Below are positions 13,801 to 21,663 of a stretch of DNA of 64,000 nt, piece after piece. This stretch comes from a virus, in IMG/VR virus record IMGVR_UViG_3300010885_014582, positions 1 through 64,000 of that record; one strand, 5' to 3'. Positions within the stretch are counted from its first letter, which is position 1. Each line of letters begins with the position of its first letter. The notes beneath the pieces were generated by a model that worked only from the letters and a program-made list of their open reading frames with translations, was not told where the DNA came from and did not search any database. Position numbers and translations under genes: made by a program.

Positions 13801-14091
13801 TTATTTAATCACTGGTTTAAATGATATCGCAGAAATGGTATCTCCATTTTCACCTTTGATGTCATCAAATCCAATGATGAAAGTAAGGTCAATCCCTCTT
13901 GGTGCTACGAAACCACGGGAAATAGCGGCGGCTTTAGCCGCTTGGTTAACTGCTGATGCTCCAATAGCACGCATTTTAGGCAATTGCCCTGCGTTAATGG
14001 CACGAGCCAAAATGGATCCGACGGATTGAGGGTTACTAGAACCCGACACCTTCAAGACATCGTCAATAGTTGTGTTCAATTCTTGTGACAC
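13801..14091 (-). CDS. SpoVS-like (Alba-superfamily) protein
   Basis: A 96-residue protein clearly resembling stage V sporulation protein S. Matching elements are DVLKVSGSSNPQSVGSILAR (about residues 11-30), MRAIGASAVNQAAKAAAISR (about 40-59), GFVAPRGIDL and a final ISFKPVIK. SpoVS is a small dimeric protein of proposed nucleic-acid-binding Alba-like fold that affects sporulation and division in Bacillus. GTG 14091 is preceded by AAGGAG at 7 bases. It lies at the edge of the DNA-metabolism module, so DNA or RNA binding is the natural inference. Confidence 0.8.
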   Translation of the reverse strand: MSQELNTTIDDVLKVSGSSNPQSVGSILARAINAGQLPKMRAIGASAVNQAAKAAAISRGFVAPRGIDLTFIIGFDDIKGENGDTISAISFKPVIK

Positions 14092-14123
14092 AGTTGTACT
14101 CCTTGTTATAAGTTGTACCTATT

Positions 14124-14489
14124 CTAGTTGAATCCAGCGTCCTCTAGTAGTTGAACCAAATCATCTAACCGAAGTACAGCGTAAGACTCACCTAACGCTT
14201 TTTCTCCCTTACCAGCACGCTTGACCACCAAGACGGGTAAACCATTACCTAAACGACCTGCTTGTTCGACTGTGTCATTAAGCCATTGACTCAGTTGGAA
14301 GGCTTTCTGGTTCTTGCACTGCACCGCCACTTTACGCATGTCTGTCCTACGGGCAATACCATTGACATCACCCGTGTCGTTACCACCTGAAAGAGCAGGT
14401 CGGTGGGCATGGATAAAGCCTTTATTAATTAAATAGTCTCTTACAAGTACCTCAAAGGATGTTCCTTTGGCTTTGGCTTTGTTACTCAT
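14124..14489 (-). CDS. Holliday-junction-resolvase-like PD-(D/E)XK nuclease
   Basis: A 121-residue protein beginning MSNKAKAKGTSFEVLVRDYL. The sequence GTSFE, then GGNDTGDVNGI (Asp of motif II) and KVAVQCKNQK (Q-x-K) follows the resolvase/Hjc-type layout, with the usual Glu replaced by Gln; VRR-like enzymes also vary here. ATG 14489 overlaps the HNH stop (ATGA). A role in resolving recombination or packaging junctions is inferred. Confidence 0.6.
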   Translation of the reverse strand: MSNKAKAKGTSFEVLVRDYLINKGFIHAHRPALSGGNDTGDVNGIARRTDMRKVAVQCKNQKAFQLSQWLNDTVEQAGRLGNGLPVLVVKRAGKGEKALGESYAVLRLDDLVQLLEDAGFN

Positions 14490-14917
14490 ATCAACAATCC
14501 TTTTCTGTCTTTGCTCCATTGGTTTACGCACTGCACACAACGCCTCCAACCCTTCTTATCAATGTGTGTATTTTCTTCATCAAAAGGGTGACCATTTTTG
14601 CAATGAGTTTTATTGGTATGCCAATTTCTGCCTTTTGCTATCATATCTGCCGTATTCAGAGCATTCGTTCCTGCCATAAGGTGCCTTGGATTTACACATG
14701 ATGGTTCGTCACATACATGCATTACAACTGGCGGATAGAAACCGTTAGCAAGAAAGAATGAGTAACGGTGTGCGCCAATCTTTTTATCCCTAACCCTAAA
14801 CTTGCCGTAACCATGGTAAAGATGACCCCGCCAAAGCCAGCACTCTTCATGGGAACCAATATCCACTTTGGTCCAGAATCTTTCAGTTGTTTTGTTTGCA
14901 ACATATCTCTTAGCCAC
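14486..14917 (-). CDS. HNH endonuclease (homing type)
   Basis: A 143-residue protein with the family's WLWRGHLYHGYGKF motif, AHRYSFFLANG, and the core VMHVCDEPSCVNPRHLMAGT that supplies the His-Asn-His metal site. A second Cys set (HCKNGHPFDEEN, RRCVQCVNQW) forms a C-terminal zinc knuckle. GTG start at 14917 overlaps the upstream small gene by 8 bases. Such free-standing HNH genes are often mobile, but the tight overlaps suggest long residence here. Confidence 0.85.
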   Translation of the reverse strand: MAKRYVANKTTERFWTKVDIGSHEECWLWRGHLYHGYGKFRVRDKKIGAHRYSFFLANGFYPPVVMHVCDEPSCVNPRHLMAGTNALNTADMIAKGRNWHTNKTHCKNGHPFDEENTHIDKKGWRRCVQCVNQWSKDRKGLLI

Positions 14918-15062
14918 GGGCTAACTCCCTTGATAAGCGCTCTACCTCAGTGTACAACTCATGCACCTTGGCTTTAAGCGCATCCCGCTCTGTTAAGGCT
15001 TGCACTAACTTTTCATTTAAAGATGATGCGGCGCATTCATCTACACATACTAAATTAACCAT
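14910..15062 (-). CDS. Small coiled-coil peptide (50 aa)
   Basis: Translated directly: begins MVNLVCVDECAASSLNEKLV and continues with a heptad-like helix (RDALKAKVHELYTEVERLSR). It overlaps the HNH start by 8 bases. It has two Cys near the N-terminus. Function unknown. Confidence 0.5.
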   Translation of the reverse strand: MVNLVCVDECAASSLNEKLVQALTERDALKAKVHELYTEVERLSRELARG

Positions 15063-15067
15063 TGTTT

Positions 15068-15154
15068 TTATTTGTCCTTAAACATTTGTCCAGTAAATAC
15101 ACCGCAGACAAAAACCGCAGTAACCATGATTACGAGAGTAAAAAACTCAGCCAT
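15068..15154 (-). CDS. Single-pass membrane micropeptide (28 aa)
   Basis: Translated directly: MAEFFTLVIMVTAVFVCGVF followed by TGQMFKDK. Nearly all of it is one transmembrane helix with a basic C-terminal end. The start overlaps the stop of the 15147 gene (8 bases), and AAGGT precedes it. Very short, so the call is tentative. Confidence 0.4.
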   Translation of the reverse strand: MAEFFTLVIMVTAVFVCGVFTGQMFKDK

Positions 15155-15287
15155 AGAACGACCTTACCTTTTCTTTTAATTGTTCGTTTTCTTTTTCTAA
15201 TTCTTGACAGCGCTCAATCCAGAATTTAATAACTCTGCGTTGTTCCACAATTTGATCACTGACTGGTAAATCGGGCATGTGGTTCAT
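15147..15287 (-). CDS. Small coiled-coil protein (46 aa)
   Basis: Translated directly: MNHMPDLPVSDQIVEQRRVI, then a charged helix with CQELEKENEQLKEKV. An ATGA overlap links it to the preceding gene, with GGGGAC upstream. No family recognised. Confidence 0.5.
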   Translation of the reverse strand: MNHMPDLPVSDQIVEQRRVIKFWIERCQELEKENEQLKEKVRSFYG

Positions 15288-15547
15288 TTCATGTCCCCTT
15301 TGTATGTTTTGGCAGTGCTCTGAAGATAGCCAGTACCCATTTTAGTAATTACCCAACCTGTAGGTACTTTTTTAACTAAGTTGTACTTTTCAAGCATTGC
15401 CATAGATTCTTTAGTACGAGAAATACTCCTGAATTTATTTGGAAACATTGCGTAAACATCTTCAGCAGTAACTGGCTTGTTCTTCATGACAGCGTATTTA
15501 AGTGCACAGTGGGTAGACCCACCATTAAGGATTCGTGGTGTGCTCAT
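15284..15547 (-). CDS. Small winged-helix-like protein (87 aa)
   Basis: The pattern VTAEDVYAMFPNKFRSISRT, then SMAMLEKYNLVKKVPTGWVI suggests a winged-helix DNA-binding domain with a C-terminal wing hairpin. It overlaps the upstream gene by 4 bases. Possibly a regulator or replication accessory. Confidence 0.5.
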   Translation of the reverse strand: MSTPRILNGGSTHCALKYAVMKNKPVTAEDVYAMFPNKFRSISRTKESMAMLEKYNLVKKVPTGWVITKMGTGYLQSTAKTYKGDMK

Positions 15548-16044
15548 GGCAAGTACCGAGCCTGACGACGCTCTTGTGGGGCAAGACCAATACGGCGACT
15601 CAACTCACGGCTTAGTACTTGAGCACCACGCTCACACCGTTCAAATACAGATTCAACCAGTTTGCGGTATGCACGGCACTCCGAATAAACATTCTGTGCC
15701 TCAACGACCTCTGGGTTGATGTCCCTATGAGCCTTGGCAAGTGTGACAGTGTCACCCTTTTCCTTGACGCCCCATTGACTGATAAGGACCATTGACTCAG
15801 TCAAGCGCAAATCGTTTGCGGCTCGTTCTTCTGCGATCTCTGCTTGTACATAATCAGACTTAGCGTAGGAAACCCACGACATAAACTGGTTGTACAGCGA
15901 CATCAAGTCACTATCTGATAACTCGTCTAACAGGTTGGGAACTACTGGAATCTCCGTCACTGGCTTGTCTGGAAGATCGAACTTCTTTTGAAACCTCGCT
16001 ACTACTGGATCCACTGGGCGGTTGCTCATCACTACTCTTGTCAC
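15544..16044 (-). CDS. Helical hypothetical protein (166 aa)
   Basis: Long helices throughout (LLDELSDSDLMSLYNQFMSW, EIAEERAANDLRLTESMVLI, RAYRKLVESVFERCERGAQV). GTG 16044 is chosen because AAAGGAG lies 7 bases upstream. It overlaps the C-terminal coding part of the Cas4-like gene by about 130 bases in another frame, an unusually long overlap. No family recognised; its location suggests a partner of the recombination enzymes. Confidence 0.55.
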   Translation of the reverse strand: MTRVVMSNRPVDPVVARFQKKFDLPDKPVTEIPVVPNLLDELSDSDLMSLYNQFMSWVSYAKSDYVQAEIAEERAANDLRLTESMVLISQWGVKEKGDTVTLAKAHRDINPEVVEAQNVYSECRAYRKLVESVFERCERGAQVLSRELSRRIGLAPQERRQARYLP

Positions 16045-16810
16045 TCCAACACTCCTTTTTGAATGGACAACTTTTACACACACGATTCTCTGGGGAAACC
16101 CATGATGGTCGATCTGGTGGGATACCTGATTCTATCGCCCTTACAACAGAATGACACGCACCAAGTATGGGATCAACAATTTCTGGTTGATAGGAAATAG
16201 AGAATTCTTTTACAGCCTGCGTTGCTTTCCATTCGTACAAGATGACTGCTTGATCAATGCCAAGACAGTACATGTACAACTGTGTTTGACGCACATGTGA
16301 ATCAAACGGAAACTTAATGCGGTTCCACAACTCATCAAGAGTAATTTCTTTTTTACCGTAAGGTGCAAACAGTCCGTAATCTTCCATACGAACAGTTCCT
16401 ACGCCAACACTTTTGATCTCAAGTACTGCACGACCTTGTTTGTCATTGATGATGCCATCAGCATGACCAATGATGCGGTGCTCTTCATTAAAGATGGGTG
16501 CTTCAATAGACTCCATCAATCCTGCTTCAGTAAGCCAACCTTGCCACTTACCATGAATAAGATGTCCTTCAGCAAAGATATTTAATCGTTGAAGAGTGAA
16601 AGACTCTGGCGCTTCTTCACGACCATTGATGCGGTACCAAGATGACCGAGGGCACCAATCCTTCTTACATATCTCAGAAGGGTGCAAATGTAGTTTGTCA
16701 CGCTCAGTGCTGGTCTTAGAGTTGTTCTCTAGTAGAAGTCTCTCAACAGGCGCTAGGAGTCTGTGGGGGCTATTGATAAGCCTCTTCATGTCTGCTGGGT
16801 TAATAGCCAT
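15911..16810 (-). CDS. Cas4/RecB-like PD-(D/E)XK nuclease with Fe-S cysteines
   Basis: A 299-residue protein. Motifs in order: CKKDWCPRSSWYRI (first Cys, about residues 49-62), HADGIIND (motif II Asp), AVLEIKSV (E-x-K), RQTQLYMYCLG (QxxxY) and CKSCPFKKECW (C-terminal Cys trio, about 247-257). This is the Cas4-type 4Fe-4S exonuclease layout. After it comes a Ser-rich tail that overlaps the next gene, so the real end may be functionally earlier. It sits beside RecA and probably processes DNA ends for recombination. No Cas genes are present, so a CRISPR role is unlikely. Confidence 0.8.
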   Translation of the reverse strand: MAINPADMKRLINSPHRLLAPVERLLLENNSKTSTERDKLHLHPSEICKKDWCPRSSWYRINGREEAPESFTLQRLNIFAEGHLIHGKWQGWLTEAGLMESIEAPIFNEEHRIIGHADGIINDKQGRAVLEIKSVGVGTVRMEDYGLFAPYGKKEITLDELWNRIKFPFDSHVRQTQLYMYCLGIDQAVILYEWKATQAVKEFSISYQPEIVDPILGACHSVVRAIESGIPPDRPSWVSPENRVCKSCPFKKECWSDKSSDEQPPSGSSSSEVSKEVRSSRQASDGDSSSSQPVRRVIR

Positions 16811-17136
16811 TACTCGCCAACCATTTCTACAAAATCATCTTCTACAAGAACTACATACCGACGACCAGCAAGGTCAAACTGCAACACGGGTGTGCGGTCT
16901 TCTGTGATGGCTCGCTCAATTAATTCACGAAGGTCAACTTCTTTTAAGGTGATTGACTTCTTGTTGATAGTCAGTTTGTTTTCAAATAGAAACTCTGTTG
17001 AACGAACATCATTCTTCCGCAACCAACCACTACCAGAACCTGCATTGCGACTACCCTTGTAGGTGTTGGCTGTGCGCTGTTCCTGTTTCTTGGATTGCTT
17101 CATGATACTGCGCTTTTCATCAGCGCCAAAGGTCAT
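16810..17136 (-). CDS. Putative resolvase/VRR-like nuclease
   Basis: A 108-residue basic protein. GSRNAGSGSGWLRKNDVRST followed by FLFENKLT gives an N-D-V...E-N-K arrangement like PD-(D/E)XK resolvases, then VDLRELIERAITEDRTPVLQ and a final strand. Overlaps RecA by 4 bases and abuts the Cas4-like gene, consistent with a recombination operon. The catalytic assignment is tentative because motif spacing was judged by eye. Confidence 0.5.
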   Translation of the reverse strand: MTFGADEKRSIMKQSKKQEQRTANTYKGSRNAGSGSGWLRKNDVRSTEFLFENKLTINKKSITLKEVDLRELIERAITEDRTPVLQFDLAGRRYVVLVEDDFVEMVGE

Positions 17137-18152
17137 GATTCAATACCGTACTTAGCGAATACTTCTCCTCGAAGTTTTGCTTGGAGACCAAGGTCTTCAC
17201 GGACACCATCAAGGACTTTGTCTTTGCCTTGCCACTTCTGTCCGTCATACGAATAGAAGGCACCAGCACGCTCGATAAGACCAGAGGCAATACCAATGTT
17301 GACCATGTCCTTGACAACATCAAAAGATCCAAATGAATAGTTCTCGGAGTCAGCAAAGTAGAAGTCAATTACTGCACTCTGCTGTGGACGATGTGTCTTG
17401 TTCTTAATGGTGCGACCCTTAATGGTCTGACCTACGGTCTCGTCCTTTTCTTTGAGCCACTCATCACGCTTAACTTCTACACGGCAGAAGTAATGGAAGT
17501 TCTTTGCCTTGCCACCTGGAGTTGTACGGTTGTCTCCCCACATGACACCAATCTTCTCACGCCACTGGTTAATGATAAGACCAGTACAACCACGGTCTTC
17601 ATTAACAAGAGAGCGCTTCTGAGACTTAGACGACTTACGAAAGAACTTGCCAGTAAGACGGGCACCAAGACCTACAGTGAACTCTTCCATCATCTTTTCT
17701 GCCTCTGCGTCTGGAACAAGAGCAGGCAATGAGTCAATAACAATCATGTCTACTGCACGGTTATCCAACGCACGGATAGCAAGGTCATACACCTGCTCCA
17801 TGATGTTGTTCTCAACAATCCAAAGACGGTCAAGATCTACACCAATTGATTGTGCATACTGAGGGACAAAGTCTTCAGCCGCAATCCACATAGCGCAAAA
17901 GTCTGGGTCAAGTGCTTGGTTAGCCGCAATGGTCTTGTATGCCATAGCAGTCTTACCTGAGGACTCTTCTCCAATGATTTCACTCCACTGGTTTACAGGC
18001 CAACCTCCGCCAAGCATGAGGTCATAGGACAGTACACCTGTAGTGATGCGTGGGATTAACTCACGAACATCAGATCCTTTTACAATCGTTCCTACACCGT
18101 TCTTCTTATTGATAGATGCAATTATTGATTGTAATGATTCGTAGTCTGACAT
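17133..18152 (-). CDS. recA: RecA-like recombinase
   Basis: A 339-residue protein with Walker A GEESSGKT (residues 61-68), Walker B-type DMIVIDSLPAL, and the L2-region TGLIINQWREKIG followed by TTPGGKAKNFHYF, as in RecA (GG-K-A core). It catalyses ATP-dependent strand exchange. GAGGATAA lies just before ATG 18152; an upstream in-frame start at 18197 would overlap the previous gene deeply. Placed between the polymerase and Cas4-like nuclease, it implies a phage-encoded recombination pathway. Confidence 0.9.
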   Translation of the reverse strand: MSDYESLQSIIASINKKNGVGTIVKGSDVRELIPRITTGVLSYDLMLGGGWPVNQWSEIIGEESSGKTAMAYKTIAANQALDPDFCAMWIAAEDFVPQYAQSIGVDLDRLWIVENNIMEQVYDLAIRALDNRAVDMIVIDSLPALVPDAEAEKMMEEFTVGLGARLTGKFFRKSSKSQKRSLVNEDRGCTGLIINQWREKIGVMWGDNRTTPGGKAKNFHYFCRVEVKRDEWLKEKDETVGQTIKGRTIKNKTHRPQQSAVIDFYFADSENYSFGSFDVVKDMVNIGIASGLIERAGAFYSYDGQKWQGKDKVLDGVREDLGLQAKLRGEVFAKYGIES

Positions 18153-18153
18153 T

Positions 18154-18537
18154 TTATCCTCTTGGTGTTGCTTGATCGTACATGCCGTTCCAACCACACT
18201 CGTAACAACGAGGGGCTGGTGAATGACCGTTGATCATAGAATTAGAACCTCGACCTGTTCGTGAAAATACATAAATACTTCCGCAGTCGGGGCAGGTCAT
18301 GTTACCTTCTTTACGCATGGCTTCACCACCTTTCCATAGACGAAGTGCTTCACCCATAGTCAAGTTTTCAGTAGGTGCCCGATTAGGGTCAAGAACATCT
18401 TGCCGTTCAGCCTGCATAGGTGATGACATAGGGACAGACGCTGGAATGTGCACAGGTGCAGACAACGGAGGAGTTTGGTAAGTCCGTTGTGGTGTAGGTT
18501 GTTGACCACCAAGTTTTTTTGTCCACCAATCAGTCAT
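18154..18537 (-). CDS. Zinc-ribbon protein (127 aa)
   Basis: The N-terminal two thirds is Pro/Ser/Gln-rich linker. The C-terminal part has CPDCGSIYVF and PRCYECGWNG, a C-x2-C...C-x2-C zinc ribbon. A short helical segment MGEALRLWKGGEAMRKEG precedes it. Located between PolA and RecA; possibly a DNA-binding accessory factor. The start at 18537 is preferred over ATG 18549, which has no ribosome-binding-site spacing. Confidence 0.6.
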   Translation of the reverse strand: MTDWWTKKLGGQQPTPQRTYQTPPLSAPVHIPASVPMSSPMQAERQDVLDPNRAPTENLTMGEALRLWKGGEAMRKEGNMTCPDCGSIYVFSRTGRGSNSMINGHSPAPRCYECGWNGMYDQATPRG

Positions 18538-18880
18538 CGTACATTCCATCCTCTTCTTCCATAACCAATATTATTTTTTCAGAATCTAGCAATTTGTTAA
18601 TAAGTGAAACACCATGCGATACCAGTATTCTGTGAAAACTATCTTCGTCGTCTGTTTCGATCTCGCCCATGTCGTGCAGTTCACAGAACCAATCAGACGC
18701 TTCAAGTACTTCTTCTAGAAGTCCCATAGTAGTCATTAATGCCCACCGAGCAATAATTTCGTAAGTCTCTGCTTCCCTGACTTCTTCTGAGGGTGTTGAG
18801 AACCCAACAGTGTCAGCAAACTCTTGACCAAGTGCTGGAGACAGCATGAGGTAGTACATCCGCTTGTCAACTGCACTCAC
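18530..18880 (-). CDS. Acidic helical protein (116 aa)
   Basis: GTG 18880 overlaps the polymerase stop (GTGA), the local pattern, so it is preferred over TTG 18895. Helices include YEIIARWALMTTMGLLEEVL. It ends in a strongly acidic tail (VMEEEDGMYDD) like DNA-mimic or SSB-type tails. No family recognised. Confidence 0.5.
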   Translation of the reverse strand: MSAVDKRMYYLMLSPALGQEFADTVGFSTPSEEVREAETYEIIARWALMTTMGLLEEVLEASDWFCELHDMGEIETDDEDSFHRILVSHGVSLINKLLDSEKIILVMEEEDGMYDD

Positions 18881-20922
18881 TTGGCGTCTGCCCAACTATA
18901 TGCAGAGTCACAGGAAACCAAAAGGGGTACACCATCCATAACCCTGTTGTGCCCCATGGCATCCATGAATCGGGGCTTGAGTTCCTCTAAAATATCTTCA
19001 GGCACGGATACCACCAGTTCGTCATGTACTTGAACCAAAAGCGTAGCACCAGTTCCTTTCAGTAATTCTGCTATATCAACCATCGCTTGCTTACAGATAT
19101 CAGCGGCTGATCCTTGTACAACAGCGTTGACAGCCTGTCGTTCAGCACGAGATCGGGTGTACTCATCTGATGAACTGAGGTCTGCTAAACGGCGACGGCG
19201 ACCAGCAATGGTTGACACATACCCCTTGTTACGCCCTGTCTCAACAACTTGACGCTTCCATTCGGTAAGACCAGAGAACTGTTTGTAGTACTGGTCAATC
19301 ATTGCTCTAGCGTCATCAACTGAAATACCTGTGGTGTTTGCCAGTTTGTGCGGTCCACCACCATAAGCCGTAAGGAAGTTAACACCCTTACCGATCTGTC
19401 GCTCTTCATTAGTAACTTCATCTGCTGGCTTTTTAAACAGAAGAGCAGCAGCACCTGTATGAATGTCAATGTTGTTACTAAAGATCTTTAACATTTGTTT
19501 ATCTTGTGAGAACATCGCCATAACACGCAACTCAATCTGGTCGTAGTCCGCTACAAGAAGTTGGTGCCCCTCTGGAGCAACAAACAAACTTCTAATACTG
19601 GATGACCGTGGGATGTTCTGGAGGTTAGGGTTGCTAGATGACAAGCGCCCTGTAGCAGTACGGTGCAAGTGAAACGAGGGGTGAAGTTTGTGGTGGTTCA
19701 ACTTAGGTATCAATCCATCTACATAAGTGGATTTAAGTTTCTGCATTTCTGAGTACTGAAGAAGTAGCGGTATTACTGGATGCTCGTGCTTTAACTTCTG
19801 TAGGGACTCTTCATCTACCGACGGTGAACCTTTGGCAGTCTTCTTGACTGGCTTTAATGCCAGACCACCCTCACGCTTCTTGTTAAACAAAAGCGCCTGC
19901 TTATGAGGGTTTGAGTCAGGGTTGAAACCTACAAAGGCGTGCTCACTAATAGCCAGGATGATCTCACGAAGTTTTGAATCTAATTCTTTACCGAGAGACT
20001 TGAGTGCACGACTGTCTACCAAGATGCCATTGTCTTCCATCTCCATAAGTACACGCAAGACTTCGGAGTCTAGGAGAAATGCCGAGTGAAGGTCTTTGCG
20101 GAACCCAATGCCACGCCACAAGTGTGTGTAAAGCATCCAAGTCCAGCGAGCGTCAAGGTGTACATACCTGACTGCTTTATCAAAGGGTACTTGCTCGATG
20201 ATGGCACCAAGTTTTCCCTCACGACCATGGGAGTTAGTTTTGTAGTTGTACTTAACTACTTGCTCCATGGAGTAACTCATGAGGTTTTCATCAATGATGT
20301 GTTGCATCAAGATGGTGTCATAGAACGGACCATACGGCAATTCCCCGTAGTACTTACCAATGGAGCGAGCATCAAACTTAACATTGTGCCCGATCTTGAT
20401 CAGGTCACTAAAAAATATGGGGCGCAATGCCTCTAAGACATCAGTTCTATTTAATTGTTCTGGTGGGTCGGCATACACAGCAGGAATTACATACTTGTAC
20501 TTTGCCATGGACTCTTCACCGCTCTTGAGAAGTTTGCGGTAACCCTCTGGAGGAATGGTCGTGCCATCGCCAACTTCTTCTGGTATCAAAGTGATACCAA
20601 CACGATGACCCATGGGTATAGCCCACGAATGACCAGCAGTGGCTAATGAGATCCAAAAGACCTCATTGCGCTTAGGGTCTAATGCCAGACTCCCACGATA
20701 CCTAACCTCGATTGTTTCACGAGCCTTGCGGGCAATTTCTGGACTGGGGTTCTTCAGTTTCGATAGGTGTGTCTTCCACTCACTATCTATGAACTCAATA
20801 AGGTCAGGGTGTCGCTCCAAATTCCCACGGGTCTCCACATCGAAGACAAAAGACCCGTGGGCTTGGATAATACTTACGGCTTCCCGTATCTCATCAAGCG
20901 TTGTAACAACGCTGTAAGACAT
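18877..20922 (-). CDS. polA: DNA polymerase I (3'-5' exonuclease plus polymerase)
   Basis: A 681-residue family A polymerase without the 5' nuclease domain. The exonuclease part carries FDVET (Asp28, Glu30) and IGHNVKFDARSIG. In the polymerase part, motif A is VADYDQIELR (near residue 460), motif B RQIGKGVNFLTAYGG (near 505; Phe at the position equivalent to E. coli F762) and motif C QVHDELV (near 630). It is the phage replicative polymerase. Start coupled to the preceding ssDNA-binding gene by TAATG-like overlap at 20922. Confidence 0.95.
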   Translation of the reverse strand: MSYSVVTTLDEIREAVSIIQAHGSFVFDVETRGNLERHPDLIEFIDSEWKTHLSKLKNPSPEIARKARETIEVRYRGSLALDPKRNEVFWISLATAGHSWAIPMGHRVGITLIPEEVGDGTTIPPEGYRKLLKSGEESMAKYKYVIPAVYADPPEQLNRTDVLEALRPIFFSDLIKIGHNVKFDARSIGKYYGELPYGPFYDTILMQHIIDENLMSYSMEQVVKYNYKTNSHGREGKLGAIIEQVPFDKAVRYVHLDARWTWMLYTHLWRGIGFRKDLHSAFLLDSEVLRVLMEMEDNGILVDSRALKSLGKELDSKLREIILAISEHAFVGFNPDSNPHKQALLFNKKREGGLALKPVKKTAKGSPSVDEESLQKLKHEHPVIPLLLQYSEMQKLKSTYVDGLIPKLNHHKLHPSFHLHRTATGRLSSSNPNLQNIPRSSSIRSLFVAPEGHQLLVADYDQIELRVMAMFSQDKQMLKIFSNNIDIHTGAAALLFKKPADEVTNEERQIGKGVNFLTAYGGGPHKLANTTGISVDDARAMIDQYYKQFSGLTEWKRQVVETGRNKGYVSTIAGRRRRLADLSSSDEYTRSRAERQAVNAVVQGSAADICKQAMVDIAELLKGTGATLLVQVHDELVVSVPEDILEELKPRFMDAMGHNRVMDGVPLLVSCDSAYSWADAK

Positions 20923-21647
20923 CAGTTAGCGTCGGTCTGAACTTCAAGCGCTACTTCCACCAATGTCTTGCGAGATGGTGTACGGATGATGTCATCTGTG
21001 TAAGCGGTACCAGAGAAATGCTTGAGAGCATCTGCTGTTAGTGCTTCAAGGTTCCAATCGTTCAAGTCACCTTCACGAACCATCTGGTGGTTTGTTGAAG
21101 TGGTGGCTCCCTTACCACTACGAGACACTGTCCAGTAATGCTTAGACAACGGACCCATTGCTGGGTGATCGTTGAAGTTTTTAAGAGAGTCAATGACTCG
21201 TGCGCCTACTTCGTAAGAGCGGTTAACTGGTTCTTCATTAGGTGTCAAAAGAATGACATTGAAGTTGAAACGCCATGATGGACGGTTGCCTGCATCACAG
21301 AGTGGGCAAGTTACGCCTGCCTCTGCATCAGAGATGCATGTGAATGACATCTGACCTTTGCGCTCAATCCAGTGCTGGCGGTAGCGAGCATATGGCTGAT
21401 CCTCAATGAACTTAATGATCTGAATTTCGTCAGTCACTTTAAGACGCTTTGCAAATTCATCGCTACCACTGCTTGTGCGGTCGGAACTACCCCAACCACT
21501 ACGCACTACTTTGCGTGCTACTGGTGCTTCTTCTGCATCGTCGTTGTTTGGTCGTGCTGTGCGTGTTAGCCCAGTCGGTGCCGTTGCCTTTGTAGGTTCC
21601 GTGAACTCTTGTTCATCGTCCTCAAAGTCGCTATCCCATCGTCCCAT
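20922..21647 (-). CDS. Phage single-stranded DNA-binding protein
   Basis: A 241-residue protein starting MGRWDSDFEDDEQEFTEP with AGGAG 7 bases before ATG 21647. The central part resembles phage ssDNA-binding proteins with a zinc element: WIERKGQMSFTC...CPLCDAGNRPSWRFNFNVILL (read in two blocks). It directly precedes the polymerase, as replication ssDNA-binding genes often do. Unlike most SSBs, the acidic stretch is at the N-terminus. Confidence 0.65.
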   Translation of the reverse strand: MGRWDSDFEDDEQEFTEPTKATAPTGLTRTARPNNDDAEEAPVARKVVRSGWGSSDRTSSGSDEFAKRLKVTDEIQIIKFIEDQPYARYRQHWIERKGQMSFTCISDAEAGVTCPLCDAGNRPSWRFNFNVILLTPNEEPVNRSYEVGARVIDSLKNFNDHPAMGPLSKHYWTVSRSGKGATTSTNHQMVREGDLNDWNLEALTADALKHFSGTAYTDDIIRTPSRKTLVEVALEVQTDAN

Positions 21648-21663
21648 AATTTGCTCTCCTATT

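Noticed and set aside
13591-13808. Long + strand frames encoding Arg/Gln or Ala/Pro repeats
   Set aside because: They are shadows of the 15-bp repeats in the - strand Ala/Gly gene: all frames lack stops because the repeat is GC-rich, and there is no ribosome-binding site.
15911-16810. CRISPR-associated Cas4
   Set aside because: No Cas1, Cas2 or repeat array is present. Gene context (RecA, resolvase-like) points to a recombination nuclease.
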